NCBI GenBank assembly: GCA_027489035.1
Contig: JAIYAN010000012.1
Span: 186,001 to 250,000, forward strand
Reading direction: 5' to 3'
Length of the DNA: 64,000 nt
Source of the DNA: Chitinophagaceae bacterium
Lineage (GTDB): Bacteria > Bacteroidota > Bacteroidia > Chitinophagales > Chitinophagaceae
This document shows, one piece after another, positions 26,754 to 36,467 of this stretch (within the stretch, counting starts at the first letter, position 1; every line of letters starts with the position of its first letter). The translations under genes were made by a program, and so were the position numbers. The notes beneath the pieces are model-generated. The model was given only the letters and a program-made list of their open reading frames with translations. It did not search any database and was not told the DNA's origin.

Positions 26754-28004
26754 ATGGCAAGCATTAACTTGATTGAATCATTTCAGGAATTTAAAGAAGC
26801 AGAAGGTATAGATCGTCCTACACTTATGAAAGTGATGGAAGATGTTTTTAAAACCCTTATTAGAAAAAAATACGGTAGCGACGAAAATTTCGACGTAATC
26901 GTAAATGATCAAAAAGGAGATTTGGAAATCTTTCGTAGAAGAACAATTGTAGATGACGACGATTTGTACAACACCTTAACTGAAATTGAATATAAAAACG
27001 CAATTCTGATTGAGCCAGATTATCAGGTTGGTGAAGAGTTGTATGAAGAAGTAGATATTCAAGCTGAATTTGGTAGAAGAGCAATTTTAGCCGGAAAACA
27101 AACACTTGCAGCACGTATCAACGATTTGAAGAAAAACGTATTGATTAAAAAATACGAAGATCGTGTAGGCGATATCGTTAGTGGTGAAATTTATCAAGTT
27201 TGGAAAAAAGAAGTGTTGATTCTTGATGAAGATGGCAATGAAATGCTGCTTCCAAAAACAGAACAAATTCCAAGCGATTATTTCAAAAAAGGAGATACTG
27301 TTCGTGCTGTTGTAAAAAAAGTAGAACTTAAAAATAGTCAAGCGATCATCATTCTATCTCGTACAAGTCCAGTGTTCTTGGAAAAACTACTTGAAATCGA
27401 GGTTCCTGAAATATTTGATGGCTTAATCGTTGTTAAAAAAATCGTTAGAGATCCAGGAGAAAGAGCTAAAGTAGCCGTTGAAAGTTACGATGATAGAATT
27501 GATCCAGTTGGAGCTTGCGTTGGTATGAAAGGAAGCAGAATTCACGGTATTGTTAGAGAGTTGAAAAATGAAAACATAGATGTAATCAATTGGACAACAA
27601 ACATTCAATTGATGATTCAGCGTTCTTTAACACCAGCAAAAATTACAAGCATTGATTTGGATACAGAAAAACTACATGCAAATGTGTTTTTAAAACCAGA
27701 TCAAGTTTCTTTGGCTATCGGTAGAAGAGGCGTGAATATTAAATTGGCTTGTGAATTAACAGGTTATGAAATTGATGTATTCCGTGATAACGAAGGCGAA
27801 GAAGAAGAATACGATATCGATTTAGAAGAATTTGGTGATGAAATTGAATCATGGATCATCGACGAGTTTAAGCGTGTGGGTTGTGATACCGCTCGTTCAG
27901 TATTGGCACTTACTGCTGATGAATTAGAACGTCGTACCGATCTTGAAAAAGAAACCATCGCAGAAGTTAGAAGAATATTAACAGAAGAGTTTGAAAGAGA
28001 ATAA
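26754..28004 (+). CDS. nusA: Transcription termination/antitermination factor NusA
   Basis: A 416-residue NusA with N-terminal RNA-polymerase-binding domain, S1 domain (about 135-200, GDIVSGEIYQVWKKEVLILD), and two KH domains with DPVGACVGMKGSRIHGIVREL and AIGRRGVNIKLA. One short acidic region and a C-terminal HhH-like segment (LALTADELERRTDLEKETIAEVRRIL) follow. The 59-bp spacer from rimP contains two short hairpins (CCTC/GAGG and CCCTA/TAGGG). Confidence 0.96.
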   Translation: MASINLIESFQEFKEAEGIDRPTLMKVMEDVFKTLIRKKYGSDENFDVIVNDQKGDLEIFRRRTIVDDDDLYNTLTEIEYKNAILIEPDYQVGEELYEEVDIQAEFGRRAILAGKQTLAARINDLKKNVLIKKYEDRVGDIVSGEIYQVWKKEVLILDEDGNEMLLPKTEQIPSDYFKKGDTVRAVVKKVELKNSQAIIILSRTSPVFLEKLLEIEVPEIFDGLIVVKKIVRDPGERAKVAVESYDDRIDPVGACVGMKGSRIHGIVRELKNENIDVINWTTNIQLMIQRSLTPAKITSIDLDTEKLHANVFLKPDQVSLAIGRRGVNIKLACELTGYEIDVFRDNEGEEEEYDIDLEEFGDEIESWIIDEFKRVGCDTARSVLALTADELERRTDLEKETIAEVRRILTEEFERE

Positions 28005-28062
28005 GATTGAATTTTAAAAAAAAGCAAGCGACAATAAAAAAATGTCGTTTTAATATCAAAGA

Positions 28063-30999
28063 ATGTCAGAAGTAATTACGCCCAGATTAATGGCAGCAGC
28101 CAAGGAATTTAACATAGGTACCAATACCTTGATCGAATTTCTTGTGTCAAAAAATTTCAATGCTGATGAGCTTAAGCCATCAACGAAACTGTCTGAGGAT
28201 ATGTACCGTGTGCTACAGTCCGAATTTCAGCAAGATAAGGCAGCAAAGCAAAAAGCAGAGCAAGTAGATTTGCCAAAAGGTGCTGGTGGAGATCCAAAGA
28301 AAAAGCGCGACGAAGAAGATTTGTCGATTAAGAAAAAAGATGAAAAACCTAAGGCTGCTGCAGTTGAGGAAGTAAAACCTGAAGTGGTAGAAACGCCTGT
28401 GGTGGAAACGCCAGTAGTGGAAACACCAAAAGTTGATCATTTTGCGCCAGAAACGCCAGTAGCAGAAGTTCCTGCAGTTGAACAAGCAGTTACACAAAAA
28501 GACACAGAAATTACAAAAATTGTAGCTCCTGAAATTGGTGGGTTAAAGATTTTAGATAAGATCGATTTAAATCAAATTGATTCTTCTAGTAGGCCCAAAA
28601 AAGCAACTAAAAAAGCGGCTGAACCTGAAGCTCCAAAAAAGAAATCAAAAACTGATGAAACACCTAAATCAGTAGAAACGCCTACACCTCAAGAATCAGA
28701 AGTGGTGGTTCCAAAAGTTGAAGCAGTAGTTGATACTACACCAACTAAAGAAGAACCAACAGTTGCTGTTATTGAAAACATTCAAGCAGATAAATTAACG
28801 GGTCCTAAAATTTTAGGAAAAATTGTTTTACCAGTTAATAACGATACCCGTCCAAAGCGCGAAACAAACGAAGAGAAACAAAAGCGCAAACGCATTCCAA
28901 TTCAAAAGAAGCCAGGCGACACAAGTGCTCAACCTGGTCAACCAAACAGAGGAAATAAAGCATTACCTGATAATCGAGGAGGGCAGCCAAACAGACCGCC
29001 ATTCGGTCAACAAGGCAACAATCCACAACAAGGGGGAAATCGTTTCCAACGCCCATCAACTGGGACGGGAGGAGCACCTAAGCGTCAGGAAGATAAAATA
29101 ATTGATGCAAAAGAAATTCAAGAAAAATTAAAACAAACCCAAGCAAAACTTGCAGGCGCCGGTGGTAGAGGAAAAAGCTTAAAAGCGAAATATCGTAAAG
29201 CTAAGCGTGAAGAGATGGCCGAAAACATGGGCGATGGCGAAATCTCAAACAAATTACAAGTAACAGAATTTATATCGGTAAGCGAATTGGCTGGATTAAT
29301 GGATGTAAGCTTTGCCGACATCATCAGCAAATGTATGAACTTGGGAATCATGGTTTCCATCAATCAGCGTTTGGAAGCCGATGTAATTGAACTTGTAGCT
29401 AGTGAATTTAATTATGAAGTAGAATTTATTGGGGTTGATGATGCCGCTGAACTTGAAGTAGATGAAGAGGTGGACAATCCTGAAGATTTACAACCAAGAG
29501 CTCCAATTGTTACCATCATGGGTCACGTAGATCATGGTAAAACTTCTTTGCTCGATTATATCAGACAAACAAATGTTATCGCAGGTGAGGCCGGAGGAAT
29601 TACACAGCATATCGGTGCGTATGAAGTAACGTTACCTGATGGACGCGCCATTACTTTCTTAGATACGCCTGGTCACGAAGCCTTTACGGCTATGCGTGCC
29701 CGTGGTGCTAAGGTTACAGATATTGCGGTTATTGTAGTTGCTGCGGATGATGCCGTAATGCCACAAACCAAAGAGGCCATTTCGCATGCGCAAGCAGCCA
29801 ATGTGCCAATGATATTTGCCATAAATAAAATGGATAAAGATGGCGCTAATCCGGAGAAAATTAAAGAACAACTCGCCACAATGAATATCTTGGTAGAAAG
29901 CTGGGGCGGTAAATTTCAAAGCCAGGAAATCAGTGCAAAAAAAGGATTGAATATAGATTTGTTACTTGAAAAGATATTGTTAGAAACGGACTTGCTTGAA
30001 CTAAAAGCTAACCCTGAAAAACAATCATCAGGTACAATTATTGAAGCATCGCTTGATAAAGGTCGTGGATATGTAGCCACAATATTGGTACAAAATGGTA
30101 CTTTGAAACAAGGAGACATGATTGTTTCTGGACAATACTTCGGTAAAGTAAAAGCCATGTACAATGAACGTAACCAACGTGTAGAATCTGCACCACCATC
30201 AACACCTGTATTATTATTAGGGTTGAATGGAGCACCTCAAGCGGGTGAAACTTTTAAAGTTTTTGCGGATGAAGCAGAAGCAAGAGAAACAGCATATAAG
30301 CGCGGACAGATTTTACGTGAACAAGGTATGCGTGCTAAGAAACACATTACATTGGATGAAATTGGACGTCGTTTGGCATTGGGTAACTTTAAAGAATTGA
30401 ATGTTATTATAAAAGGTGACGTGGATGGATCGGTAGAAGCGTTGAGTGATTCACTACAAAAATTAAGTACAGAAGAAATTGTAATTAAAGTGATTCATAA
30501 AGCAGTAGGTGCGATTACAGAAAGTGACGTTACCTTGGCGAATGCGTCGGATGCCATCATCATTGGTTTCAATGTGCGTCCTTCAATGCAAGCTGCACGC
30601 TTAGCAGAAAACGAATCCATCCAAATTAAGCTTTACTCAATTATCTACAACGCCATCGAAGAAATCAGATCGGCAATGGAAGGTATGTTAGAACCAACCG
30701 TTGAAGAGAAAATTTTGGCAAACGTTGAAATCAGAGAAACATACCGTTTTGATAAAGCAACCGTTGCTGGTTGTCAAGTGTTGGATGGAAAAATTGCAAG
30801 AAACAGCAGAATCAGATTGGTTCGTGATGGTATTGTAATCTTCACCGGTGAACTTTCAAGTTTGAAACGTTTCCGTGATGATGCAAAAGAAGTTACTTCA
30901 GGTATGGAATGTGGATTGGTAATTAAAAATTATAACGATTTAAAAATTGGTGATATCGTAGAAGCATTTGAAGAAGTTGAAGTAAAACGTACGTTATAA
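28063..30999 (+). CDS. infB: Translation initiation factor IF-2
   Basis: A 978-residue IF-2 that delivers initiator tRNA. It has an N-terminal IF2_N-like segment, then a long low-complexity linker with VVETP repeats and a basic Gln/Gly/Asn-rich stretch up to about residue 390. The G domain starts with GHVDHGKT at 487-494, with DTPGHEAF and NKMDKDGA as further G motifs, and domains II-IV follow. The linker is characteristically variable. Confidence 0.97.
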   Translation: MSEVITPRLMAAAKEFNIGTNTLIEFLVSKNFNADELKPSTKLSEDMYRVLQSEFQQDKAAKQKAEQVDLPKGAGGDPKKKRDEEDLSIKKKDEKPKAAAVEEVKPEVVETPVVETPVVETPKVDHFAPETPVAEVPAVEQAVTQKDTEITKIVAPEIGGLKILDKIDLNQIDSSSRPKKATKKAAEPEAPKKKSKTDETPKSVETPTPQESEVVVPKVEAVVDTTPTKEEPTVAVIENIQADKLTGPKILGKIVLPVNNDTRPKRETNEEKQKRKRIPIQKKPGDTSAQPGQPNRGNKALPDNRGGQPNRPPFGQQGNNPQQGGNRFQRPSTGTGGAPKRQEDKIIDAKEIQEKLKQTQAKLAGAGGRGKSLKAKYRKAKREEMAENMGDGEISNKLQVTEFISVSELAGLMDVSFADIISKCMNLGIMVSINQRLEADVIELVASEFNYEVEFIGVDDAAELEVDEEVDNPEDLQPRAPIVTIMGHVDHGKTSLLDYIRQTNVIAGEAGGITQHIGAYEVTLPDGRAITFLDTPGHEAFTAMRARGAKVTDIAVIVVAADDAVMPQTKEAISHAQAANVPMIFAINKMDKDGANPEKIKEQLATMNILVESWGGKFQSQEISAKKGLNIDLLLEKILLETDLLELKANPEKQSSGTIIEASLDKGRGYVATILVQNGTLKQGDMIVSGQYFGKVKAMYNERNQRVESAPPSTPVLLLGLNGAPQAGETFKVFADEAEARETAYKRGQILREQGMRAKKHITLDEIGRRLALGNFKELNVIIKGDVDGSVEALSDSLQKLSTEEIVIKVIHKAVGAITESDVTLANASDAIIIGFNVRPSMQAARLAENESIQIKLYSIIYNAIEEIRSAMEGMLEPTVEEKILANVEIRETYRFDKATVAGCQVLDGKIARNSRIRLVRDGIVIFTGELSSLKRFRDDAKEVTSGMECGLVIKNYNDLKIGDIVEAFEEVEVKRTL

Positions 31000-31004
31000 T
31001 AGCA

Positions 31005-31130
31005 TGTAAGGTTTAAAACGCTCAAAAGGTTCAATGTGTTCAAAAGGTTCAAAAAGGCAATATCGGAAAACAGTTCCAACCATTAAACCTTTAAACATTA
31101 AACCAGCGTAGCGATTTAAACTATACCTAT
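31005..31130. repeat. Interspersed repeat of the TTAAACCAGCGTAGCGATTTAAAC type
   Basis: The spacer after infB carries reiterated AAAGGTTCAA units, then CCATTAAACCTTTAAACATTAAACC and a GCGTAGCGATTTAAAC end. This is the reverse complement of the 4367/33960 family. No gene is seen in the 237-bp gap. Confidence 0.6.
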
Positions 31131-31193
31131 CAAGTATTGGCTTCAAACTTTTGTTAAATAAAAAACATCGGATTATATCAATTGTTTCGGGTT

Positions 31194-31201
31194 TAATTTT
31201 G
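31194..31201 (+). promoter_or_regulatory. -7 box candidate for the SurA-like gene
   Basis: TAATTTTG matches TAnnTTTG 35 bases before the ATG at 31237. No good -33 element is visible. Confidence 0.35.
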
Positions 31202-31236
31202 GCATCAACAAATTCAATGTTGACTTATACAAAAAG

Positions 31237-32601
31237 ATGAAAAATAAAATTGCGTTTACACTCGTTTCATTATTAGTTATTACAAGCACATTTGCTCAAC
31301 CCAAAAAAGTGCTGGCAGATAAAATAATTGCCGTAGTTGGAAATAAAATTATCCTTAAAAGTGATGTAGATAATAGTTTGCTCGATATGCAAAGACAAGG
31401 CGTGGAACTTAGTTCTGATGCCAGATGCATGAGTTTGGAGCAAGCAATAGGTATTAAAGCCTTGGTACTTCAAGCCGAAAAAGATTCTCTTCCAGTAACA
31501 GATGAAGAAGTAGAAGCAGAAATCGACAATCAAATTCGATATTTTATAAGTCAATATGGTTCTAAAGATGAAGTAGAACGCATTGCTGGTAAATCATTGT
31601 ATCAATTAAAAGAAGATTTTAAAGAAGGATTTAGAGATAGGAAATTGGCAACAGCCATGCGAAATAAAATTGTTGGCGACATTAAAATAACACCCAACGA
31701 AGTAAAATCATATTTTGAAAAAATACCTGTAGACAGTTTGCCATATTATGAAACAGAAGTGGAAGTGGGTCAAATTTTAGTCTATCCAAAAGCAAGCAGA
31801 GATGCAGAGCAATATTGTATTGAGCAATTAACCGATTATAAAAAGCAAATAGAAAGTGGGAAGAAAGCATTTGGCACAATGGCATCTGTATATACAGAAG
31901 ATCCTGGAAGTAAGGATCGTGGTGGGATGTATGAGATAAATAGAAATCAAAAAGATTTGGATCCAATCTGGATGTCAAAAGCGTTTACATTAAAAGAAGG
32001 ACAAATTTCAGCACCATTCAAAACTAAATTTGGGTACCATATTATTCAATTGGTATCTCGAATGGGCGATGATGCAGTAGTAAGGCATATTTTAAAGATT
32101 CCACAAGTAACCCAAGTAGAATTAAAGATTGGCTTTAGTAAATTAGATAGTGTACGTGCTAAATTGATTGCAGGCACAATAGATTTTGGGGAAGCGGTTT
32201 CGAGATATAGCGATGATGAATCAAGCAAATTTACGGCAGGAATGATTCAAGGTAGAGATGGAAATTTTTTAACCATCGATCAATTGGATAAGGATTTGGT
32301 GGTAAAATTAAAAGATTTAAAAGTTGGCGAGTACTCACAACCGCTAGAATACACAGATGAGCGCGGAAAAAAAGGATTACGTGTTATTTATTTGAAATCA
32401 AAATCTGAGCCACATCGCGAGAATTTAAAAGACGATTATAACAAAATCGCACAAAGAGCAATAGAGGAGAAAAAAGAAACAGCATTAGAAAAATGGTTCG
32501 ATGTAAAAACCAAAGGGTATTATATTAAGATTGATGCAGATTATTTAAACTGTGCATCTTTAAAACATTGGATTGAAATTGCAAATGCATCAGCGAAATA
32601 G
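31237..32601 (+). CDS. SurA-like peptidylprolyl isomerase (parvulin type)
   Basis: A 454-residue exported protein with signal peptide MKNKIAFTLVSLLVITSTFAQ. An N-terminal SurA-like chaperone helical part follows (about 30-160). Two PpiC rotamase domains lie near 175-275 (VGQILVYPKAS...GGMYEINRNQKDLDPIW...FGYHIIQLVSR) and 280-385 (VRHILKIPQ). It likely helps fold outer-membrane proteins in the periplasm. It is monocistronic. Confidence 0.9.
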   Translation: MKNKIAFTLVSLLVITSTFAQPKKVLADKIIAVVGNKIILKSDVDNSLLDMQRQGVELSSDARCMSLEQAIGIKALVLQAEKDSLPVTDEEVEAEIDNQIRYFISQYGSKDEVERIAGKSLYQLKEDFKEGFRDRKLATAMRNKIVGDIKITPNEVKSYFEKIPVDSLPYYETEVEVGQILVYPKASRDAEQYCIEQLTDYKKQIESGKKAFGTMASVYTEDPGSKDRGGMYEINRNQKDLDPIWMSKAFTLKEGQISAPFKTKFGYHIIQLVSRMGDDAVVRHILKIPQVTQVELKIGFSKLDSVRAKLIAGTIDFGEAVSRYSDDESSKFTAGMIQGRDGNFLTIDQLDKDLVVKLKDLKVGEYSQPLEYTDERGKKGLRVIYLKSKSEPHRENLKDDYNKIAQRAIEEKKETALEKWFDVKTKGYYIKIDADYLNCASLKHWIEIANASAK

Positions 32602-32714
32602 CATAATGATTCTAATCACAAAATAAATAGTACGTTTAGTATAATATACAGATGAAAAGGGGATAGATGAAAATCAACACCCATCTACAAATCATTCAAT
32701 CATACCAATAAACA

Positions 32715-33908
32715 TTGATAGAAAAAAAGAAATCGTTTGGAAATGAAGAGGTGGCTATTCTGGTTGGATTAATTCAGAAAGATCAAACCGAGCAGCAGGT
32801 TATAGAGTATTTGGATGAATTGGAATTTTTAGCAGAAACCGCAGGAGCTAAATCGGTAAAACGGTTTACGCAAAAAATGGCTCACCCCGACAGCAAAACA
32901 TTTTTAGGAAAAGGAAAGCTGGAAGAAATTAAGAATTACATTTTATTAAAAGGAAACATTACTATTGTAATTTTCGATGATGAATTATCGGGTGCACAAA
33001 TCATCAATATCGAAAAAGCAATTGGCATGAAATCAATTGACCGAAGTGATTTGATTTTAGACATATTTGCGAGCAGGGCAAAAACGGCACAAGCAAAAAC
33101 GCAAGTAGAGCTAGCACAATATCAATATATTTTACCGCGATTAAAAGGGATGTGGAAGCATTTGGAGCGTCAAGGAGGTGGAGTAGGTACCAGAGGTCCG
33201 GGGGAAACGGAAATTGAAACCGATAGAAGGATTGTAAAAGACAAAATAGCATTGTTGCGCAAGCGCTTGGTTGATATCGATCGTCAATCATTTACACAAA
33301 GAAAGGAGCGCGGAGAGTTTATTCGCGTGGCTTTGGTGGGATATACCAACGTAGGCAAATCAACATTGATGAATGTGTTGAGTAAAAGTGAGGTGTTCGC
33401 CGAAAATAAATTATTTGCCACACTAGACACCACCACCCGAAAAGTAGTATTCGAACAAACGCCTTTTTTGTTGAGTGATACGGTTGGGTTTATCAGAAAA
33501 TTACCGCATCATTTGGTAGAGAGTTTCAAGAGTACATTGGATGAAGTAAGGGAAGCGGATATTTTGCTTCATGTGGTAGATATATCGCATACACAATACG
33601 AAGAGCAATTGGCGGTGGTAAATAAAACCTTGGTAGAATTAAAGTGCGCCGATAAGCCAGTGATTACCATATTCAATAAAATGGATCGCTTTGAAGCCAA
33701 TACATTTGATGAGTGGTTAGAAGATGATGTAAAGGTGGAAATATTAAGGGAATTGAAAGAGCGTTGGCAAGAAGAAACCAAGGGCAACTGTGTGTTTGTA
33801 TCTGCCACAGAAAAAAGAAATCTAGATGGATTAAGACAAACGATTTTAAATAAGGTCAGGGAAATATACCAGATTAGATACCCGTATAAGGCGGAGTATT
33901 TTTACTAG
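32715..33908 (+). CDS. hflX: Ribosome-associated GTPase HflX
   Basis: A 397-residue HflX. The N-terminal HflX domain has SKTFLGKGKLEEI and the GGVGTRGPGETEIETDRR motif. The G domain includes GYTNVGKSTLMN, DTVGFIRKLPHHLVESF and FNKMD. It splits ribosomes after stress. The start is TTG at 32715; no ATG lies near the conserved N-terminus. Confidence 0.95.
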   Translation: MIEKKKSFGNEEVAILVGLIQKDQTEQQVIEYLDELEFLAETAGAKSVKRFTQKMAHPDSKTFLGKGKLEEIKNYILLKGNITIVIFDDELSGAQIINIEKAIGMKSIDRSDLILDIFASRAKTAQAKTQVELAQYQYILPRLKGMWKHLERQGGGVGTRGPGETEIETDRRIVKDKIALLRKRLVDIDRQSFTQRKERGEFIRVALVGYTNVGKSTLMNVLSKSEVFAENKLFATLDTTTRKVVFEQTPFLLSDTVGFIRKLPHHLVESFKSTLDEVREADILLHVVDISHTQYEEQLAVVNKTLVELKCADKPVITIFNKMDRFEANTFDEWLEDDVKVEILRELKERWQEETKGNCVFVSATEKRNLDGLRQTILNKVREIYQIRYPYKAEYFY

Positions 33909-33919
33909 AGAGGTTTTTG

Positions 33920-34118
33920 AGGTTTTAGAGGTTTCTGAAGTTTAAGAGGTTAAAGAGGTTTAAATCGCTTCGCTGGTTTAATAGTTTAATGGTTTAAGGT
34001 TGAAAAACATTACATACTTCGTGACTTTGTGCGAAACCAAACAACAAACTCCAAACAAAAGATATTTGATATTGGAAAATTCCAACGCCAAACTCCAAAC
34101 AATAAACCCCAAACGTTT
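33920..34118. repeat. Composite interspersed repeats before the Rieske gene
   Basis: From left: a GAGGTTTNAGAGGTTT reiteration (33908-33962), the CGCTTCGCTGGTTTAATAG block (33965-34003), a CTTCGTGACTTTGTGCG block (34016-34033) and CCAAAC units (34034-34118). Three separately dispersed families are thus stacked side by side. Confidence 0.65.
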
Positions 34119-34121
34119 TAT

Positions 34122-34436
34122 ATGTCTTGGCATAAAATAGCAGAAACTAGCACTGATTTATTCATTGATGGAAACTCAATAGTTGAAATAGATTTGGGAG
34201 AAAAAAAGGTATGCATCATAAAATGGAAGGACGAAATAAAGGCATGTGCTGAAAAATGTCCGCATGCGGGAGCAAAAATGGTAGATGGGTATTTAGATGC
34301 CTTGGGAAACATCGTTTGTCCGTTGCATAAGTATAAGTTTAACTTAGAAAAAGGTAGAAATGTAACAGGGGAGGGGTATTTTTTAAAAACCTATTTGATA
34401 GAGCAAAGAGCTGATGGAATCTATATAAACTTGTAG
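34122..34436 (+). CDS. Rieske [2Fe-2S] domain protein
   Basis: A 104-residue single Rieske domain. The cluster ligands are CPH (about 44-46) and CPLH (about 64-67) in the CxH...CxxH pattern. It resembles small Rieske subunits of the NirD/ferredoxin type. I choose ATG 34122 (MSWHKIAETS), because the frame further upstream is translation of the CCAAAC repeat. Electron partner unknown. Confidence 0.9.
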   Translation: MSWHKIAETSTDLFIDGNSIVEIDLGEKKVCIIKWKDEIKACAEKCPHAGAKMVDGYLDALGNIVCPLHKYKFNLEKGRNVTGEGYFLKTYLIEQRADGIYINL

Positions 34437-34469
34437 GCAATAAATATTTTTATTTTTTTTAAAAAACTA

Positions 34470-34500
34470 TTTGTTCAAAAGATTAAAAGTATTACTTTTG
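34470..34500 (+). promoter_or_regulatory. Promoter of tRNA-Asn
   Basis: TTTG at 34470-34473 and TACTTTTG at 34493-34500 with a 19-base spacer exactly match the TTTG-N19-TAnnTTTG consensus, 39 bases before the mature tRNA. Confidence 0.75.
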
Positions 34501-34538
34501 CCACCCTTAATTACTTGTAAAAGTGGATTGAGGTAAAT

Positions 34539-34615
34539 TCCTCCTTAGCTCAGTTGGTTAGAGCATCTGACTGTTAATCAGAGGGTCGCCCGTTCAAGTC
34601 GGGCAGGGGGAGCCA
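34539..34615 (+). tRNA. tRNA-Asn (GTT)
   Basis: A 77-base cloverleaf with encoded CCA. The acceptor stem TCCTCCT (34539-34545) pairs with AGGGGGA (34605-34611). The D arm is GCTCAGTTGGTTAGAGC, the anticodon stem TCTGA/TCAGA carries the loop CTGTTAA with anticodon GTT at 34573-34575, and the T arm GCCCG/CGGGC holds TTCAAGT. Confidence 0.97.
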
Positions 34616-34680
34616 TAATGGACAAGCCATCAGAAATGATGGCTTTTTCTTTGTCTTTCAGTGAGTTAGGCTAGTTGCAT
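34605..34680 (+). repeat. tRNA 3' end plus terminator module, copy 1
   Basis: From the tRNA 3' acceptor strand through a hairpin and a CAGTGAGTTAGGCTAGTTGCA tail region, this stretch recurs at 35183-35258 with a handful of differences. Parts of it recur at 36304-36364 and 38695-38750. Copy 1 and copy 2 bracket the 134-residue membrane protein gene. Confidence 0.8.
34624..34653 (+). terminator. Intrinsic terminator of tRNA-Asn
   Basis: AGCCATCAGAAATGATGGCT forms an 8-bp stem with a GAAA tetraloop, extended by an A-T pair and followed by TTTTCTTTG. Confidence 0.9.
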
Positions 34681-34713
34681 CTTTTTGTTATTTTTGTCAA
34701 ATAATCACAAAAA

Positions 34714-35118
34714 ATGAAATTCAAATCAGAGTATTATTGGTTTTTGATTTTTGCCTTTTGTTTTACTGCCTTCAACCAAATCCAAGATAATATTCGTCCT
34801 AATTACGTCGGAGAAAGTGCAGTAATTATTTATCTTTTAGGAGTGGCGCCTAACTTTTTTCCTGCAATTGGAATCCCAGCATTATTTGTTCTAATTATTC
34901 CATACCTATTTAAAAATAAGAACTCGGATAATTGGTTTTTTAAAAAGAGACATTTATCCTCAAATTTAATTTCGGTCATTGGATTAGTTGGATGGGAATT
35001 TGCACAAATGTCAGGTAAGCTAAGATTTGACTGGAATGATATTTTATGGACTTTCATTGGGGCCCTATTATTTCAGGTCATTTGGATTTTATCCCCTCAA
35101 AAATACACGGAATTCTAA
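34714..35118 (+). CDS. Hypothetical integral membrane protein
   Basis: A 134-residue protein with about four predicted membrane spans (near 8-24, 37-72, 86-102 and 109-126) and few charged loop residues (KNKNSDNWFFKKRHL). A TATTTTTG -7-like box (34689-34696) precedes it. I do not recognise the family. It is bracketed by two copies of the tRNA-terminator module. Confidence 0.75.
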   Translation: MKFKSEYYWFLIFAFCFTAFNQIQDNIRPNYVGESAVIIYLLGVAPNFFPAIGIPALFVLIIPYLFKNKNSDNWFFKKRHLSSNLISVIGLVGWEFAQMSGKLRFDWNDILWTFIGALLFQVIWILSPQKYTEF

Positions 35119-35160
35119 CCCTTTAATTTCCTTATAGTGATATACTCAATCATCGTATTG

Positions 35161-35258
35161 AAGTTGCAACTTTCATCATTAAGGGGAGCCATACAAGACA
35201 AGCCATCAGAAATGATGGCTTGTTCTTTGTCTATCAGTGAGTTAGGTTAGTTGCAACT
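35161..35258 (+). repeat. Palindrome AAGTTGCAACTT and tRNA-terminator module, copy 2
   Basis: The perfect 12-bp palindrome (35161-35172) is followed by TTCATCATTAA. Then comes AGGGGAGCCATA (35182-35193), a match to the tRNA-Asn 3' end, and the same hairpin and CAGTGAGTTAGG tail as at 34605-34680. The palindrome and its right flank recur at 38702-38722. Confidence 0.8.
35198..35225 (+). terminator. Hairpin copy 2 of the tRNA-Asn terminator
   Basis: AGCCATCAGAAATGATGGCT is extended by ACA/TGT to an 11-bp stem. The T tract is interrupted (TGTTCTTTG), so it may terminate less well than copy 1 but forms a stronger stem. It could end the 134-residue gene. Confidence 0.65.
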
Positions 35259-35304
35259 CCTCTTTTTAGGATACCAAAAATTAATTGATATAGCTATAGT
35301 ATTA

Positions 35305-36021
35305 TCATAGTTTCCGTAGAATTGAATAAGGCATTATTTTAAGCAGAAATCCAATGATTCGCCAACGCTTTGTGATATATGCAACTTTTTTCTTTCTTTT
35401 TATTGCAGTAAAAATTTGCTCTGCTGCTTTTTCAACAGGTGCCACCCAAAACAATCCTTCTCCTTTAGCCATATCGGTATTTACATAGCCCGGTCGCACA
35501 TCAGTTACATTAATATTAGTTCCTGATTTGTCTGCATTTAATCTTAATCCTTCGAGATAGTTAATTTGAAAAGCTTTGGTTGCGTTATAAGAGGGGGCTT
35601 CTCCATTTCCCATCAGACCTGCAATAGAGCTGATGTTTACTAAATGTCCATAACCTTGTTTCTTAAAATATCTTATAACCCAATCCGCTACACAAGTAAA
35701 CCCTTGGATATTGGTTTTAATTACATTGTTTTCAATGGTGAAATCAAGTGATTTATTTTCATCGCCAATTCCAGCAGATATAATTATTAAATCTAAGCCA
35801 CCTAATTGATTAACGAGGTTATCGCAAATCGTTTCAATAGAAGATAACTCTTGTACATCCATTTGACAATAAAATATCTTATCGGTATTTTTTTCTTTTA
35901 ATGTTTTTAACATTTCCAATCTTCTTCCAGTAACAGCAACTGCATAACCATTTAGTATTAATATTTCAGATATCGATTTTCCAATACCACTGGTGGCACC
36001 AATAACTATTGCTTTTTTCAT
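35305..36021 (-). CDS. Short-chain dehydrogenase/reductase, paralogue 1
   Basis: A 238-residue Rossmann enzyme. The NADP-type glycine motif is GATSGIGKS (8-16), then NISSIAGL with the catalytic Ser, and YNATK with the catalytic Tyr and Lys. A basic C-terminal tail (ITKRWRIIGFLLKIMPYSIL) could be membrane-associated. A close paralogue lies at 52053-52769. Substrate unknown. Confidence 0.9.
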   Translation of the reverse strand: MKKAIVIGATSGIGKSISEILILNGYAVAVTGRRLEMLKTLKEKNTDKIFYCQMDVQELSSIETICDNLVNQLGGLDLIIISAGIGDENKSLDFTIENNVIKTNIQGFTCVADWVIRYFKKQGYGHLVNISSIAGLMGNGEAPSYNATKAFQINYLEGLRLNADKSGTNINVTDVRPGYVNTDMAKGEGLFWVAPVEKAAEQIFTAIKRKKKVAYITKRWRIIGFLLKIMPYSILRKL

Positions 36022-36153
36022 GAAGTAAAAATAAATTATGTTTTCCTAAAAATATCCTATAAAAACGACCGGTGTATCATTTTCAGCTGAATAAGCACAG
36101 TGATGTCGTATAGATGTCGTTGAAATGACGATACAATAAATGAATTCAAACAT

Positions 36154-36161
36154 TAAATTTG
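36154..36161 (+). promoter_or_regulatory. -7 box of the truncated XRE gene
   Basis: TAAATTTG lies 4 bases before the ATG at 36165, identical in placement to the one at 42912. A GTCGTTGAAATGAC near-palindrome (36115-36128) lies upstream in both copies. Confidence 0.5.
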
Positions 36162-36164
36162 CTT

Positions 36165-36305
36165 ATGAGTTTAGGTTTAAAAATTAAGGATGTTAGACTT
36201 AAGAAAGGGTTAACGCAGAGTGAGCTTGCTGATGAAACATCTATCACACTTAGAACAATTCAAAGAATTGAAAACAATGAGGTCAAACCAAGTTTTCATT
36301 CCTAG
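36165..36305 (+). pseudogene. Truncated XRE-family HTH gene
   Basis: A 46-residue frame (MSLGLKIKDVRLKKGLTQSE...) matching residues 1-46 of the intact regulator at 42923-43303 with few changes. It breaks off exactly at KPSFHS, where TCCTAG joins the tRNA-terminator hairpin. The TM-anchored C-terminus of the intact copy is missing. The helix-turn-helix itself is almost complete, so a small DNA-binding peptide might still be made. Confidence 0.8.
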
Positions 36306-36332
36306 CCATCAGAAATGATGGCTTTTTCTTTT
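36304..36332 (+). terminator. Hairpin copy 3 of the tRNA-Asn terminator
   Basis: AGCCATCAGAAATGATGGCT followed by TTTTCTTTT, at the breakpoint of the truncated XRE gene. A tail AGTTACAACTTTC (36352-36364) resembles the palindrome flank at 35162 and 38702. Confidence 0.75.
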
Positions 36333-36467
36333 GTAGTCAATCAGAAATCGTAGTTACAACTTTCTAATTAAGTAAATTTTTCTATTTAAATTTAAATTTT
36401 AAACTTAATAAGTTGATAATTATTCAAAGGACTTTTTATTAAAAGTAGATAACTAAATTAACGCCTT

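Noticed and set aside
28213-28497. 94-residue minus-strand frame in infB
   Set aside because: Arises from the biased VVETP-rich linker of IF-2.
34029-34121. 31-residue N-terminal extension of the Rieske protein
   Set aside because: Also repeat-derived; ATG 34122 fits the domain start.
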